Part shown: positions 1 through 8,657 of the stretch, one piece after another
Layout of the letters: every line of letters starts with the position of its first letter
How positions within the stretch are numbered: the stretch's first letter is position 1
From: Desnuesiella massiliensis
GTDB taxonomy: Bacteria > Bacillota > Clostridia > Clostridiales > Clostridiaceae
Assembly: GCF_001403615.1 (NCBI RefSeq)
Contig: NZ_LN879455.1
Span: 372,001 to 436,000, forward strand
Length of the DNA: 64,000 nt
Direction of reading: 5' to 3'
Made by a program: the position numbers and the translations under genes
Notes under the pieces: generated by a model
What the model was told of the DNA's origin: nothing
Databases searched by the model: none
What the model saw: only the letters and a program-made list of their open reading frames with translations

Positions 1-1
1 A

Positions 2-94
2 AAAATTGTCGGCATAGCAGTTGGTACATTCTTGCTTGTTGATATAATCGTAATGGTAATATATTTTGCGACAAACGGTTTTCCACCATTATAA
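2..94 (+). CDS. C-terminal end of a membrane protein (5' end outside window)
   Basis: An open frame runs from the window edge to TAA at 92-94 and encodes the last 30 residues of a protein. It is a single hydrophobic stretch (IAVGTFLLVDIIVMVIYF) followed by a short tail ending in PPL, so the protein ends just after a transmembrane helix. The stop lies 18 bases before the next gene's ATG, so the two are probably cotranscribed. Too little remains to name a family. Confidence 0.5.
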   Translation, partial: KIVGIAVGTFLLVDIIVMVIYFATNGFPPL

Positions 95-112
95 TTTGTG
101 GAGGAACAAAAA

Positions 113-1063
113 ATGAGTGCTGTTTTTAGTGCAGTTAAAAGTTTTATCAAGGGCATTAACCCATTTAGCATGAAAGATGAAAATGTCCCAACCTTTTTTT
201 TTCTTATAAGAAAAATTCTGTCCTTTATTGTTTTATACTTTGGGTGTATGCTTATTGCAGAGCCAATCATTATTATCATACATTATGCAATGGGATACGA
301 TGTTCTTCATGGAGAAATGCTTAGTCCTACTGCTATGACACTAATGAAATATTATGGGTACATTATACATATTGGTGTAATAATTCTATATTGTAAAATA
401 TTTGAAAGGCGTTCTCCGAAAACACTTGGCTTTAATAAGAAAATTATTGAATATTTAAAGGGTATGTTGGTTGCAGTAGTGCTATTAGCCATGTGTTTAG
501 GACTCAGTCTTTTAACCGATTCAATAAAATATAACGGTATTTTTGAAGTTGTTGATTATAAGCTTATTTTAGCATTTATGGGTGGATTCATTATTCAAAG
601 TGCAATGGAAGAAGTAATGTGTCGTGGATTTTTGATGACATCACTTGCAAAAAGAGTTCCTATTATAATTGCAATTTTTATTAGCTCGTTAGCTTTTGCA
701 TGGCCACATTTTTCATCACTCTTTAAAGCAGATTTAATATACTGTATTATTGGAGTAATTAATTTACTGTTGGTATCTGCAATTTTCGCACTATATATGA
801 TTAATGACGGAAATATTTATGTTGCTTGTGGTTTACATTTCTTTTGGAACTTTATACTATTAAATATCTGTGGACTTAATTTAAGCGGTAAAGATGGTGA
901 AACAGCTGCAATATTCAATTTATCAACCAATGGAAACAGCATTTTAAATGGCGGGCAATATGGTATTGAAGCAAGTATTTTAACCACTTTGGTATTAACT
1001 ACTTGTGCAGTTCTTCTTGCATATAAATTTAAGAAGCAGGATATTAGAAAAATTGAGTTTTAA
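113..1063 (+). CDS. CPBP family intramembrane metalloprotease
   Basis: A polytopic membrane protein of about 316 residues with the three signature motifs of the CPBP (CAAX protease and bacteriocin-processing, Abi) family: EEVMCRG near residue 166, FAWPHF about 40 residues later, and GLHFFWN. The glutamates and histidines of these motifs form the metal-dependent active site in known members. An in-frame GTG at 98 lies inside the Shine-Dalgarno GTGGAGG, so the ATG at 113, eight bases after GGAGG, is the better start. Members process prenylated or peptide substrates or give immunity to bacteriocins; the substrate here cannot be told from sequence. A hairpin terminator follows at about 1144. Confidence 0.88.
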   Translation: MSAVFSAVKSFIKGINPFSMKDENVPTFFFLIRKILSFIVLYFGCMLIAEPIIIIIHYAMGYDVLHGEMLSPTAMTLMKYYGYIIHIGVIILYCKIFERRSPKTLGFNKKIIEYLKGMLVAVVLLAMCLGLSLLTDSIKYNGIFEVVDYKLILAFMGGFIIQSAMEEVMCRGFLMTSLAKRVPIIIAIFISSLAFAWPHFSSLFKADLIYCIIGVINLLLVSAIFALYMINDGNIYVACGLHFFWNFILLNICGLNLSGKDGETAAIFNLSTNGNSILNGGQYGIEASILTTLVLTTCAVLLAYKFKKQDIRKIEF

Positions 1064-1143
1064 TACACGATTATGAGCAATTTACTGATAACTGCCCTCG
1101 AAACTGCGTTTGCGAGATAGTCAAGATAATCTACAGAAGCAAA

Positions 1144-1190
1144 CAGCCTTATAGACTTTTGAAGTGTCTGCAAGGCTGTTGTTCATTTTT
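1144..1190 (+). terminator. Intrinsic terminator after the CPBP gene
   Basis: AACAGCCTT and AAGGCTGTT form a 9-bp stem, with a second short stem (agac/gtct) in the loop, followed by GTTCATTTTT. It lies 80 bases after the CPBP stop. Confidence 0.6.
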
Positions 1191-1194
1191 AGAT

Positions 1195-1300
1195 ATAAAT
1201 CAATTCTGTCTTGACAATCTCATCCGCAATGTTCGATGTCTGTGTGCGTAACAAGTACAATGTTTTCGTAAATATCCTTATTGGAGGACTGCTAAGTCAC
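1195..1300 (-). pseudogene. Decayed fragment of an ABC transporter ATPase
   Basis: Read on the minus strand, the segment from about 1285 to 1225 encodes NKDIYENIVLVTHTDIEHCG. This resembles the H-loop region of MacB/LolD-type ATPases (IVLVTH-D plus a following helix). The frame then hits a stop. A one-base shift restores DEIVKTELI, which looks like the usual D-R/E-I-V-x-L continuation. The preceding frame is also broken. No intact Walker motifs remain in the 285-base gap, so this is a degenerate 3' remnant. Recognition rests on a short motif only. Confidence 0.35.
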
Positions 1301-1348
1301 CGCCGCTTTTTATTTAAGTATCAAGTATCTAAAAATATTATAAATAAC

Positions 1349-2683
1349 CTATTGTCGCATTTCATCTTTGATGGCTTCTATAACAGCACCTAATGCTTTA
1401 ATATCTTCTTCAGGAACGGCGGATATACATAGCCTAAGGTTTTGCTCTACACCATTAGTAATATAAAACTGTGAAGAAGAGCAAACCCGAATGTTATTTT
1501 GGGCTAGTTTTTCTATAATTCTATTGGCTGAAACTTCAACGGGCAGTGTTAACCATAGAAAAAGACCTTGCTTGGGAACATGAAAGGATAAGCCTGCTGG
1601 ACACATATAGGTTAGGATTGCTTTGGCTTTCAATAGTTTGCGTTTATAACATGCGTTTACTTTTTTTATGTGCTGGTCATACATTCCTGATTTTATAAAA
1701 AAATCAAGTGCACCCTGAGGTATACTGGATGTATTTATATCTAATAAATACTTTTGTTTAATCATAGTATCATAGAAGGAATTTGGTATAACCATTGCAC
1801 CTAAACGAATCCCCGGCATAAAGGTTTTAGAGAAGCTGCGAATGTGGAAAGTCAGTTGATTCGTATCATAGTAGTGTAAGGGTAGAGTACGCTTATCTGT
1901 ACCCAAATCCGCTAAATAGTCATCTTCAATTAATAGGACTCCGTATTTGTAACAGAGATCCACTAACTTTTTCTTATCTTTCTCTACTAATGAATACCCT
2001 GTCGGGTTATGGTGTCTTGGAATGATATAGAATGCCTTAATAGGTTCTTTCTTTAAAATATTTTCCAGCTCATCAAGATCAATTCCATTAGCAGTTCTCT
2101 TTATCCCTATGCAATCAATATTAAGACTTTTTGCCATATCTAGGGCTGCATTATAGGTTGGTGCTTCCACTAAAAGTTTGCCACTGGATAGGCTAGGAAA
2201 TAGGGCTTTCAAAGCCAAATAAATCCCTTGTTGAGCTCCATGAGTGATAAGGATTTGTGAGCTGGAAGTATATATACCATTTTGTTCAAACCTTTCTTTT
2301 AGAGTTTCTCTTAAACTTTTTAAACCTAACGGTGTATCATATTCAAAAAGCTTTTTTTTATGCTCTTCTATGGCGCGATTTATTGCATGAGTAAAAGCTC
2401 TATAAGGAAGCAGTGTTGGATCTGGCTTTATATTTTGAAAGTCGATATTCTTTGATGTGATCACCTCTTTGACATCAGCTCCAACGAAATAGTAACCACC
2501 CCTTGGTACAGAGTAAAGAATATGTGAATCCTCTAAAGACTTATATGCTTTATTCACTGTAATTTTATTGATGGAAAGCTTTTTGGCAACTTCTCTGCAT
2601 CCTGGAAGCCTTTGTCCTTTTTTAATTTTCCCTTGTTCAATCTCATTCATAATATGTTCTTTTACCAATTCTATTTTATACAT
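1349..2683 (-). CDS. MocR/PdxR-type GntR regulator with aminotransferase-like domain
   Basis: 444 residues. The N-terminal 70 residues are a GntR winged helix (EIEQGKIKKGQRLPGCREVAKKL...NKAYKSLEDS). The remainder is a fold-type I aminotransferase domain with ITHGAQQGIYLALKAL, NPTGYS and the PLP lysine motif SFSKTFMPGIRLGAM. MocR proteins use PLP as a ligand-binding group and activate or repress neighbouring genes, often for vitamin B6, GABA or amino-acid metabolism. The ATG at 2683 has AGGAGA nine bases upstream. It is divergent from the GNAT gene at 2866 across 180 bases, so that gene is the likeliest target. Effector unknown. Confidence 0.9.
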   Translation of the reverse strand: MYKIELVKEHIMNEIEQGKIKKGQRLPGCREVAKKLSINKITVNKAYKSLEDSHILYSVPRGGYYFVGADVKEVITSKNIDFQNIKPDPTLLPYRAFTHAINRAIEEHKKKLFEYDTPLGLKSLRETLKERFEQNGIYTSSSQILITHGAQQGIYLALKALFPSLSSGKLLVEAPTYNAALDMAKSLNIDCIGIKRTANGIDLDELENILKKEPIKAFYIIPRHHNPTGYSLVEKDKKKLVDLCYKYGVLLIEDDYLADLGTDKRTLPLHYYDTNQLTFHIRSFSKTFMPGIRLGAMVIPNSFYDTMIKQKYLLDINTSSIPQGALDFFIKSGMYDQHIKKVNACYKRKLLKAKAILTYMCPAGLSFHVPKQGLFLWLTLPVEVSANRIIEKLAQNNIRVCSSSQFYITNGVEQNLRLCISAVPEEDIKALGAVIEAIKDEMRQ

Positions 2684-2865
2684 GATTCCAATCTCCTAAA
2701 ACATTGTATTCTTACTACCTGTAATAGTACAGAGTCGATATCAAACGTTTGAACTATTTATGTCTGCATTATATACTAAAATTAACATTAAGGGAATATT
2801 AAGTTAAGAATTAATTATATCATGGCCTTGATTATATGAAATAGTTTTAGAAAGGAAGGGTAAAT

Positions 2866-3720
2866 ATGATGAAAGCATTAGATATCCGAGATTATAAAAA
2901 AGTGATACCAATCATTCGATCAGCAGATATAAATACAATGTTTGCATTAGCTGTTTTGGAAAGAAAGGTAGAAGGGAAGGTGTTTATTGATGACGAGTCC
3001 TCTCCAGCTTCATTTTATATCCAGCATCCTTATGGAATGGCTCTACTTTATGGAGAAACAAACAAAGAAGATTTTTATGTACAGCTCACATCTCATATGC
3101 TTAATTTAGAAAATGTCAGGAATGGATTTGAATGGCTGCAAGTATATCCTGCTTCACTATATTCCAAAATGGACGCTATTTTAGGAACTAACCTAATAAA
3201 AAAGAATCTCAATGAGCCATATAAACAATCATTCTTTCCGGGAGAAGATAAAAAAATTTTAGAATATGAGAGAATAAATTTTATTTTTAATAAGAAAAAA
3301 TATTTAGCATTTAGAAGAAACCTCAAGAACGAGCACTACAAAATTATTGCAACGACTGAAACTATTTTTTATCAATTAAGTGGAAGTGTAATACCAAATC
3401 ATTTTTGGAATAATTTCGGTGACTTTATAAAAAATGGAATAGGTTTTACCTTATTATTAGAGAATGATTTTCCAGCATCTACTGCATTTTCATCCTATAT
3501 TGTAGATGATAAGCTTGAAATAGGAATTGAAACTTACGAAGAAAAGCAAGGTTCAGGTTTTGCTTCTATGGTATGCTCAAAATTAATCGATTATTGCATT
3601 GAAAATGGTTACGAACCAGTTTGGTCATGTAATTCTGCAAATATAGGATCAAGGAAGCTTGCGCATAAATTAGGATTTGAGGAATTAAAAAGAGTACCAT
3701 ATTATCGTTTGCTAAAGTGA
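2866..3720 (+). CDS. GNAT family N-acetyltransferase (GNAT_acetyltran type)
   Basis: 284 residues. The C-terminal third carries the GNAT core: acetyl-CoA loop EEKQGSGFASMVCSKLIDYC followed by NSANIGSRKLAHKLGFEE. The N-terminal half is the less conserved substrate-side domain typical of the two-domain GNAT_acetyltran group. GAAAGGAAGGG precedes a double ATG (2866 and 2869); the first is used here. It is divergent from the MocR regulator. The acyl acceptor is unknown. Confidence 0.85.
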   Translation: MMKALDIRDYKKVIPIIRSADINTMFALAVLERKVEGKVFIDDESSPASFYIQHPYGMALLYGETNKEDFYVQLTSHMLNLENVRNGFEWLQVYPASLYSKMDAILGTNLIKKNLNEPYKQSFFPGEDKKILEYERINFIFNKKKYLAFRRNLKNEHYKIIATTETIFYQLSGSVIPNHFWNNFGDFIKNGIGFTLLLENDFPASTAFSSYIVDDKLEIGIETYEEKQGSGFASMVCSKLIDYCIENGYEPVWSCNSANIGSRKLAHKLGFEELKRVPYYRLLK

Positions 3721-3747
3721 TATTTTCTTGACTCAAAGAAATATATA

Positions 3748-3786
3748 AAACCCACTTTTATAGGTTAAAAAGTGGGTTTAAAGTTT
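3748..3786. terminator. Bidirectional terminator between GNAT and S41 genes
   Basis: AAACCCACTTTT and AAAAAGTGGGTTT pair over 12 bp with a short loop. It sits between two converging genes, with A-rich left and T-rich right flanks. Confidence 0.75.
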
Positions 3787-3846
3787 GTGATGTGACCTGT
3801 GGTTGTGGAGAAGCCTGTGCAGTCTCTTTTAAGTTAGTTTGATTTA

Positions 3847-5490
3847 TCATTTTAATGTTTCTATGGCATAGTTTAATTCAACATCTTGTCCATTAATATA
3901 CTTTTTCCTAAAAGTTTCTTCATCTAATTGAATCTTAATATCAGGAGCTATACCACCTTGGCCAGTATGGTCACTATCAACTTGGATAACTTTATCCTTA
4001 TTAAGTGACCTTCCATCAGGTAAACTGATGGTAAATCCTTCTGGCATTTTAATTTCAATGGGACTGGTGACCATTCCAAATGAGCCATTTGTAGCTGTAA
4101 ATCCAATAATTTTAACATTAGGTAATCCCTTTAGCACTAGCGGAAGCCCTTCCCCAGAGCTGGCCGTTTGGCTGTTTATTAAAATAGCTATTTTGCCGCC
4201 GTAATAAGGCTTAGCAGGTTTTATTTTCCTAACTTCGTTATTGTTGATCTCAAACTTCTTGGTAAATCGGTTATAGTAGCTCGAGTATTCATAAAGCCTC
4301 TCTTCTTTAACAAAATACCCAGCCATTTTAGCAACTAGGGAGTCCTCACCACCTTTATTGTCACGAAGATCTATAATCAACCCCTTTACCTGACTATCCT
4401 GGAATAATTTCAATTTCTCCTCCAGTACTTTTTCAGGCCTTGAAAAGAATGCCATTGGAAAACTGCTGATTTTCACATAGGCATAGCCACTATCTAATAA
4501 TTTACCTTCAATGGGCTCTTTACTTCCAGAAGGGCGTTTTAGGGTCTGGAATTCATCGTCGTAGGCTGTAAGAACCACTTTTTTTACTTCTTTTTCGTCT
4601 ATATTTTTAAATTCAACTAGAATTTCTTTTCCTATAGGTGCTCGAACCATAAAAATTCCTTGAGCATAAAATTTGGCATGATCCGTAGCCGCAGAGGTCA
4701 GGTTACAGTTTGTATTATTAAAAGCTTCTTTCCCGTCTTTTTGGTCCCAGGTCAGCAATTCTGCCCCAATTCTTAATCCGTTTCTATCAGCTGGACTATC
4801 CTTTATAACCGAATTGACCAATATCCTGCCATTGTCCAATCGAATTGCACGGATTCCAAAGCCGCCGCCAAATTCCTTTTTTAGCTGTTGCATATTCCTC
4901 AAGGCAACATGTCCATCGGGGATGGAAGAGACATATTCTCTTAAAGTCTTGTAGTATAAGTCTTTGTCCTTATCTTGCTCAGCTTTTTGAAATATAGGTT
5001 CATATTTATTTTTTAATTCATCCCAGTTAATTTTCTTCCAATCTCCAAAAGGGTATTCAATGGATAGCCGCTTATTCATCTCTACAAAAGCCTGAGAGTA
5101 GCTCATATTACTTAAGTTACTAATTGGATTGTATCTTGTTTCACCTGCAAGCATTAATACTAATATTATTGGTATTACTCCACAGGTACAGAGTAAGATT
5201 CTATGCTTTGGGACAAGAATGCTATAACTTGGCTTAAATACTTTCTTTACTGTACGTAAGAATACTATTACTGTTAATAAATAGAGTACTATAGCTAAAT
5301 ACGAAGTATCTCCATATATAATATTTATAATAGCTATAATCACAGCTAAACTTGGTAAAAAGTCTAACCATCTGTAATATTTTTTAATAGGTATAGCATA
5401 CCATACAAAAACAACTAAATTTAATAAACAGAGCAGCATCTCAAAAACGGTTAGCCATTTTATTGAATCAAAAGTACCTAAAATACTCAT
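3847..5490 (-). CDS. Membrane-anchored S41 (C-terminal processing) peptidase with PDZ-like domain
   Basis: 547 residues. Four hydrophobic segments in the first 115 residues anchor the protein. A PDZ-like region follows (GGGFGIRAIRLDNGRILVNSV with SPADRNGLRIG) and then the S41 core: GYAYVKISSF, VKGLIIDLRDNKGG and ILINSQTASSGEGLPLVL, where the second Ser of TASSGE is the expected nucleophile. The usual catalytic Lys (K-TFG) appears as ATNGSFG, so the general base is not obvious. A TTG at 5505 overlaps the Shine-Dalgarno; the ATG at 5490 follows GGAGGAG by six bases and is the real start. A TTAAGAATTCTTAA palindrome lies upstream at 5634, shared with the neighbouring two-component/ABC region. 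Confidence 0.85.
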   Translation of the reverse strand: MSILGTFDSIKWLTVFEMLLCLLNLVVFVWYAIPIKKYYRWLDFLPSLAVIIAIINIIYGDTSYLAIVLYLLTVIVFLRTVKKVFKPSYSILVPKHRILLCTCGVIPIILVLMLAGETRYNPISNLSNMSYSQAFVEMNKRLSIEYPFGDWKKINWDELKNKYEPIFQKAEQDKDKDLYYKTLREYVSSIPDGHVALRNMQQLKKEFGGGFGIRAIRLDNGRILVNSVIKDSPADRNGLRIGAELLTWDQKDGKEAFNNTNCNLTSAATDHAKFYAQGIFMVRAPIGKEILVEFKNIDEKEVKKVVLTAYDDEFQTLKRPSGSKEPIEGKLLDSGYAYVKISSFPMAFFSRPEKVLEEKLKLFQDSQVKGLIIDLRDNKGGEDSLVAKMAGYFVKEERLYEYSSYYNRFTKKFEINNNEVRKIKPAKPYYGGKIAILINSQTASSGEGLPLVLKGLPNVKIIGFTATNGSFGMVTSPIEIKMPEGFTISLPDGRSLNKDKVIQVDSDHTGQGGIAPDIKIQLDEETFRKKYINGQDVELNYAIETLK

Positions 5491-5633
5491 TTTTATCTCC
5501 TCCAAATACTATTAGTATATATTCTCAGGGAACTTTACACTATTTATCCCATTTACATTGATGTTTTTTAGTAAATTTATTATTTATAAGGTTATTATAG
5601 AAAGGAATTCTTTACATTTTATCGATTTATTTA

Positions 5634-5647
5634 TTAAGAATTCTTAA
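5634..5647. promoter_or_regulatory. Palindromic operator candidate upstream of the S41 peptidase
   Basis: TTAAGAATTCTTAA is a perfect 14-base palindrome 144 bases before the S41 start. Nearly the same sequence (TTAAGATTTCTTAA) occurs at 7500-7513 between the response regulator and ABC genes. Inference: a common binding site. Confidence 0.4.
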
Positions 5648-5667
5648 GTCTCTTAAAAAACTGTGTA

Positions 5668-5703
5668 AAAAAAGACATTTAAGATTTCTCTTAAATGCCT
5701 TTT
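5668..5703 (-). terminator. Terminator of the response regulator-kinase operon
   Basis: On the minus strand AGGCATTTAAGA pairs with TTAAATGTCT and is followed by seven T. It begins at the stop codon of the kinase gene. Confidence 0.75.
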
Positions 5704-6743
5704 TATATCTGTGCATCTAGTTCAATATAAAACGTAATGACATCATCCTTGTATTCTGCCCATATATTTCCGCCATGTAATTCCACAATTCTTCTTGCAA
5801 TAGCAAGGCCAAGGCCTGAGCCGCCGTCATCTCTTCTCGAAGAATCTACTCTATAAAATTTTTCAAAAATAATATCTAGATTATCTACAGAAATTTTATT
5901 TGTTGTGTTTGAAATTGACACAATTGCTTTATTATTCTGGCGGCAGAGTTTTACATGAATGTCAGCAGGTTTAGAACTATACTTTTTTGCATTTATTAAG
6001 ATATTGTCAAATACTCTCACTATTTTTTCAATATCAACATTTACATAAATATCCTGTTCAGAAATATCTTTTTTAATTATTAAACTTTCTTTACCAAAGA
6101 TTGGGGTGTACTCTCCAATCATTTGTCCTAGTAGGCCGTTTAAATTAACCTTGCTATAATTGATTTTTATCCCTGGAGTTGTAAGTTTTGTATATTCAAA
6201 TAATTCATTAATCAGCATTTGAAGGTTTTGAGATTTATTATATATGGTATCCACATATTCATTTAGCTGTTCTTCAGTTTTGTATTCTTTCTTTTTTAAT
6301 AAATCCACATATCCTACAATAGAAGTAAGGGGTGTCCTTAAATCGTGGGAAATATTAGTTATGAGTTCATTTTTAGTTCTTTCTATTTCTATTTCCTTTT
6401 CACGTCTATATTTTAACTCCTTTGACATGAAATTTACACTTTCAGCAAGCTCAGCAAGTTCGTCATTTCCATGGATTTCCATGGTAGCGCCTAAATCCTC
6501 ATTAGATATCTTCTTAACCCTTTCTGAGATATATTTGATGTATTTTACTTCTTTGTTTATCATTAACAATAAGCAGAGTATAAATATACCTATTGCTAAG
6601 AAAAAGTCTGAAGGGCCTGGCATAACTGCAGAAATGCCCATTAAACTAAATAACAACAATGCTAATATTGATAAAAGAAGACTTACTAAGAAGGTGAGCA
6701 AAAGTTTGATGCTAATTTTACTAGTAATTATAGTTTTTTTCAT
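5703..6743 (-). CDS. Sensor histidine kinase (VanS/PhoR-like)
   Basis: 346 residues. Two membrane segments near residues 13-35 and 42-62 are separated by only a few residues, so there is almost no external sensor; such intramembrane-sensing kinases often respond to cell-envelope stress or to a partner transporter. A HAMP region, the HisKA box NISHDLRTPLTSIVGYVDLL (phospho-accepting His), and the ATPase N, G1 and G2 boxes (DNILINAKKYS, DDGGSGLGLAI) follow. Its start overlaps the end of the response regulator gene by four bases, so the two are translationally coupled. Neighbouring ABC-2 exporter and S41 protease are likely outputs. Confidence 0.9.
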   Translation of the reverse strand: MKKTIITSKISIKLLLTFLVSLLLSILALLLFSLMGISAVMPGPSDFFLAIGIFILCLLLMINKEVKYIKYISERVKKISNEDLGATMEIHGNDELAELAESVNFMSKELKYRREKEIEIERTKNELITNISHDLRTPLTSIVGYVDLLKKKEYKTEEQLNEYVDTIYNKSQNLQMLINELFEYTKLTTPGIKINYSKVNLNGLLGQMIGEYTPIFGKESLIIKKDISEQDIYVNVDIEKIVRVFDNILINAKKYSSKPADIHVKLCRQNNKAIVSISNTTNKISVDNLDIIFEKFYRVDSSRRDDGGSGLGLAIARRIVELHGGNIWAEYKDDVITFYIELDAQI

Positions 6744-7426
6744 ATCTTATAACCTACTCCCCAAACTGTTTTTATATAAATAGGATTTTTAGTATCACTT
6801 TCAATTTTTTCTCTTATTTTAGTTATATGAACCATTACATTATTATCGGATTTTAAAAAATCATCTTTCCATACTGCTTCGTAGATTTTACTTACGCTTA
6901 ATACAATCCCTTTATTTCTCGCCAAAAGTTCTAATATGTCAAATTCTTTAGGAGTAAGCCTCACTTCAGAGCTTCCAGTATAAACCTGACGGGTATCCGT
7001 ATTGATAGTTAAATCTCCTACTTCAATTATATTATTATCAGTACTTGCTTCTTTATTATATTTTTTATACCTTCTAAGCTGCGATTTAACTCTTGCTATT
7101 AATTCCATAGGATTAAAGGGCTTTGTTATATAATCATCTGCTCCTGAACTAAGACCATAAATTTTGTCCAATTCCTCTGATTTTGCTGAAAGCATGATAA
7201 TAGGCATATTCTTTTCCTCTCGTATTTTCATACAGGCTTCAATACCATCCATATTAGGCATCATTATATCTAGCATGATCAGGTCTATATCATCTTCTCC
7301 TAGCATCTTTAATGCTTCAAGGGCATCACCTGCTTCTAAGGTTATATAGCCCTCATTTTTCAAATAAATAGAAATCAAATTTCGAATTTTTTCATCGTCG
7401 TCCACAATTAATATTCTTTCACTCAT
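6740..7426 (-). CDS. OmpR/PhoB-family response regulator
   Basis: 228 residues. Receiver domain with acidic pocket DDDE, phospho-accepting Asp in LIMLDIMMPNMDG, conserved Thr/Ser and Lys (ITKPF). The C-terminal winged helix contains RLTPKEFDILELLARNKG and VWKDDF...VMVHITKIREKI. Start ATG at 7426 with AAGGAGACC upstream. First gene of a two-gene operon with the kinase; divergent from the ABC exporter at 7677. Confidence 0.92.
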   Translation of the reverse strand: MSERILIVDDDEKIRNLISIYLKNEGYITLEAGDALEALKMLGEDDIDLIMLDIMMPNMDGIEACMKIREEKNMPIIMLSAKSEELDKIYGLSSGADDYITKPFNPMELIARVKSQLRRYKKYNKEASTDNNIIEVGDLTINTDTRQVYTGSSEVRLTPKEFDILELLARNKGIVLSVSKIYEAVWKDDFLKSDNNVMVHITKIREKIESDTKNPIYIKTVWGVGYKI

Positions 7427-7497
7427 TTTTTAAGGTCTCCTTATCTGAATTTCATTTTTAAAATAACATCAAAAGGTTAAGAACTCACTGAGGAAAA

Positions 7498-7515
7498 TAT
7501 TAAGATTTCTTAATA
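7498..7515. promoter_or_regulatory. Palindromic operator candidate between the response regulator and ABC exporter
   Basis: TATTAAGATTTCTTAATA is a palindrome with 8-bp arms and a 2-base centre in the 250-base divergent intergenic region. It matches the site at 5634 in 12 of 14 core positions or better. Confidence 0.4.
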
Positions 7516-7676
7516 TATATTTTATCTATAAAATCTATAATAATTACAATTTAATTATATGCAATGTGTAATTAAAATAAAAATGAGAATTTTAGTTTAT
7601 TGTATAAAACCAAAATGTGAATTCTTATTGGAGCTAATATTCGTAAATTGAAAAATGAAGGGTGTTGAGAGTAAAA

Positions 7677-8657
7677 ATGAGCATGATTCAGGTTAAAGGC
7701 CTTAGTAAAACCTATTCTTATTACAAAAAGGAAGAAGGAATAAAGAACTCCTTTAGAAATCTGTTTTATAGAGAAAAATTATATAAGGAGGCGTTAAAAG
7801 GCATTTCCTTTGAAATAGAAGAAGGAGAAATTGTAGGCTTTTTAGGGCCTAATGGCTCAGGAAAAACCACTACGATGAAATTATTATCAGGGATTCTTTA
7901 TCCTACAGAGGGTAACGCTAAGGTATTAGGCTATACACCTTGGCATAGAAGCAATGAATTTAAAAAACAATTTGCATTGGTAATGGCTCAGAAAAATCAA
8001 TTATGGTGGGACTTGCCAGCTAATGAAAGTATATTATTAAACAAATATATATATGAACTTGAGGATAAAGAATATAGAAATTCTTTAGATGAGCTTACAG
8101 AGCTTTTGGATGTAAAGGAACTATTACCAGTACAAGTGAGAAGACTCTCCCTAGGGGAAAGAATGAAAATAGAAATAATTGCTGCTCTGATACACAGGCC
8201 GAAGGTTATTTTCCTTGATGAGCCAACCATAGGTTTAGATATAATAGCCCAAAGACAAATACGAAATTTTTTCAAGTATTATAATGAGCAAAACAAAACT
8301 ACGGTAATGTTAACAAGCCATTATATGCAAGATATAGAGAGCCTCTGTAAAAGGGCCATAGTTATAAATCAAGGAGAAATTGTACATGATGGACTTTTAG
8401 AAAATTTGAATAGTGTCATGGAAAACAAAAAAATAATTAAGTTTAAGCTGGAAGAGAATAGAGATTTAGGGGAGTTAACAAGATTTGGCGAGATAAAAGA
8501 TAATAACGGCGAACAGGTCACTATTGAGGTTTTAAATGATAATGTAAAATCCTGTGCAAAAGTGCTTATAGATAAATTTTCTTTAATAGATTTCACTATA
8601 GAAAACCTGCCCTTAGAGCAATGCATTGAGTATCTTTTTAAAAAGGGAGATGATTAA
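7677..8657 (+). CDS. ABC-2 type exporter ATP-binding protein (COG4586-like)
   Basis: About 326 residues. Walker A GPNGSGKT, signature LSLGERMKIEI (a variant of LSGGQ), Walker B VIFLDEPTIGLD and switch His in TSHYMQD are all present. The long C-terminal extension and the two following permeases match the three-gene COG4586/4587/3694 arrangement. A TTG at 7662 is possible, but the ATG at 7677 has a better-placed GAGAG. The stop overlaps the next gene. Substrate unknown; divergent from and probably controlled by the two-component operon. Confidence 0.85.
   Translation: MSMIQVKGLSKTYSYYKKEEGIKNSFRNLFYREKLYKEALKGISFEIEEGEIVGFLGPNGSGKTTTMKLLSGILYPTEGNAKVLGYTPWHRSNEFKKQFALVMAQKNQLWWDLPANESILLNKYIYELEDKEYRNSLDELTELLDVKELLPVQVRRLSLGERMKIEIIAALIHRPKVIFLDEPTIGLDIIAQRQIRNFFKYYNEQNKTTVMLTSHYMQDIESLCKRAIVINQGEIVHDGLLENLNSVMENKKIIKFKLEENRDLGELTRFGEIKDNNGEQVTIEVLNDNVKSCAKVLIDKFSLIDFTIENLPLEQCIEYLFKKGDD

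Noticed and set aside
1211..1393. 60-codon plus-strand frame after the CPBP gene
   Set aside because: No ribosome site, overlaps the MocR 3' end, and the opposite strand shows a recognisable ABC remnant.
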